The notes beneath the pieces were generated by a model that was not told the origin of the DNA, searched no databases, and saw nothing but the letters and a program-made list of their open reading frames with translations. The position numbers were made by a program, and so were the translations under genes. Positions 63,600 to 64,000 of a DNA stretch of 64,000 bases are shown here, one piece after another. The DNA comes from Myxococcales bacterium 68-20 (GTDB lineage: Bacteria > Myxococcota_A > Polyangia > Polyangiales > Polyangiaceae), in NCBI GenBank assembly GCA_001899635.1, contig MKVQ01000043.1, positions 62,001 through 126,000 of the forward strand, in the 5' to 3' direction. Position 1 is the stretch's first letter. The number at the start of each line of letters is the position of its first letter.

Positions 63600-64000
63600 T
63601 TCGCATCACCTCCGGCCGCAGCCTTGGGAGGTGTAGCGCCGAGGTTCAGGATCTCGGCGAGGCGGTCGTGGAAGTCGGGGTGCCATCCGATACGCGGCGG
63701 CGCCTCGTCCGCGAGCATGTGGAACGAGCCGCGCACGACGAACGACTCCGTGACACCGGGACGAATGGCGATGCTCGCCTGCTCTGCCCACGCGAGCACT
63801 GCGCGCGCGGCCTTCCGCTTGGCGGCTTCGACGGCGGTAGCCTCGATCTCGTCCTTGGCCGCCTCGAAGACCAGCTCCCACTCCTCGACGAGCTTCCTCT
63901 CGTAGCGAGTCAGGTCGCCGACGAGCAGGAGGTCTTCGCGCAGCCACCGGGACCGCTGTTCGTAGGCTCGATAGAAGTCCCGAATCGCGGCGGCGACGCG
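63596..64000 (-). CDS. Third component of an ABC-three-component system (partial)
   Basis: The open frame runs off the right edge. The visible C-terminal 134 residues contain DFYRAYEQRSRWLREDLLLV, GDLTRYERKLVEEWELVFEA, a long helix and SFVVRGSFHMLADEAPPRIG. The W-x3-DLLL-x2-DL-x2-Y pattern is that of the ABC-3C C-terminal domain. The variable N-terminal effector part lies outside this window. Its stop overlaps the MC start (ATGA). Confidence 0.78.
   Translation of the reverse strand, partial: RVAAAIRDFYRAYEQRSRWLREDLLLVGDLTRYERKLVEEWELVFEAAKDEIEATAVEAAKRKAARAVLAWAEQASIAIRPGVTESFVVRGSFHMLADEAPPRIGWHPDFHDRLAEILNLGATPPKAAAGGDAK

Overview
This window reads as chromosome of a GC-rich, Gram-negative deltaproteobacterium-like organism, most likely a myxobacterium of the Polyangia type (Myxococcota). 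The reasons are very high G/C at third codon positions, many large secreted or lipobox proteins, Cys-rich, RCC1, beta-propeller and IgGFc-binding-type surface lipoproteins, ECF sigma factors and a hybrid histidine kinase, and small interspersed repeats. This assignment is an inference from gene content, not a database result.

Layout. 1-10 kb: housekeeping and cell-surface genes (secreted zinc protease, class A penicillin-binding protein, FG-GAP-like exported protein, oligopeptide-binding-like protein) and a cluster of about 125-bp repeats with a hairpin. 10-15 kb, minus strand: ECF sigma cassette 1 (outer-membrane protein, sigma factor, one-TM TPR-like protein, VWA lipoprotein). 15-27 kb: LysR regulator, rpmI-rplT, hybrid kinase, CopC-like protein, HNH nuclease, cyanase, outer-membrane proteins, SWIM/SNF2 helicase and a Uma2 nuclease. 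27-28 kb: AbiEii-type nucleotidyltransferase toxin with a small partner. 29.6-39.1 kb: ECF sigma cassette 2, with the same order of outer-membrane protein, sigma factor and TPR-like protein, followed by five surface lipoproteins joined mostly by ATGA overlaps.

39-64 kb is accessory DNA resembling a defence island. It holds an effector/immunity-like pair, several Uma2 genes and remnants, a transposase/HTH/PIN composite remnant, a complete Wadjet system (jetABCD), a decayed RelE-UvrD-ankyrin helicase, a hipA-hipB toxin-antitoxin operon with two palindromic operators, a frameshifted EEP-family nuclease, a RecQ gene that has lost its DEAH box, a 21-bp tandem repeat, and an ABC-three-component conflict system that runs off the right edge.

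The main observations are as follows. (1) The two ECF sigma cassettes share their layout and protein types but carry different lipoprotein cargo, which suggests a repeated regulatory module for surface display. (2) A deletion scar at 40.9 kb fuses the ends of a Uma2-helicase pair whose longer copy sits at 52-54.8 kb; the junction is an 8-bp sequence present at both ends of the missing segment. (3) Both helicase genes in the island have lost their Walker B region. (4) The hipA promoter has two near-identical 12-bp palindromes.
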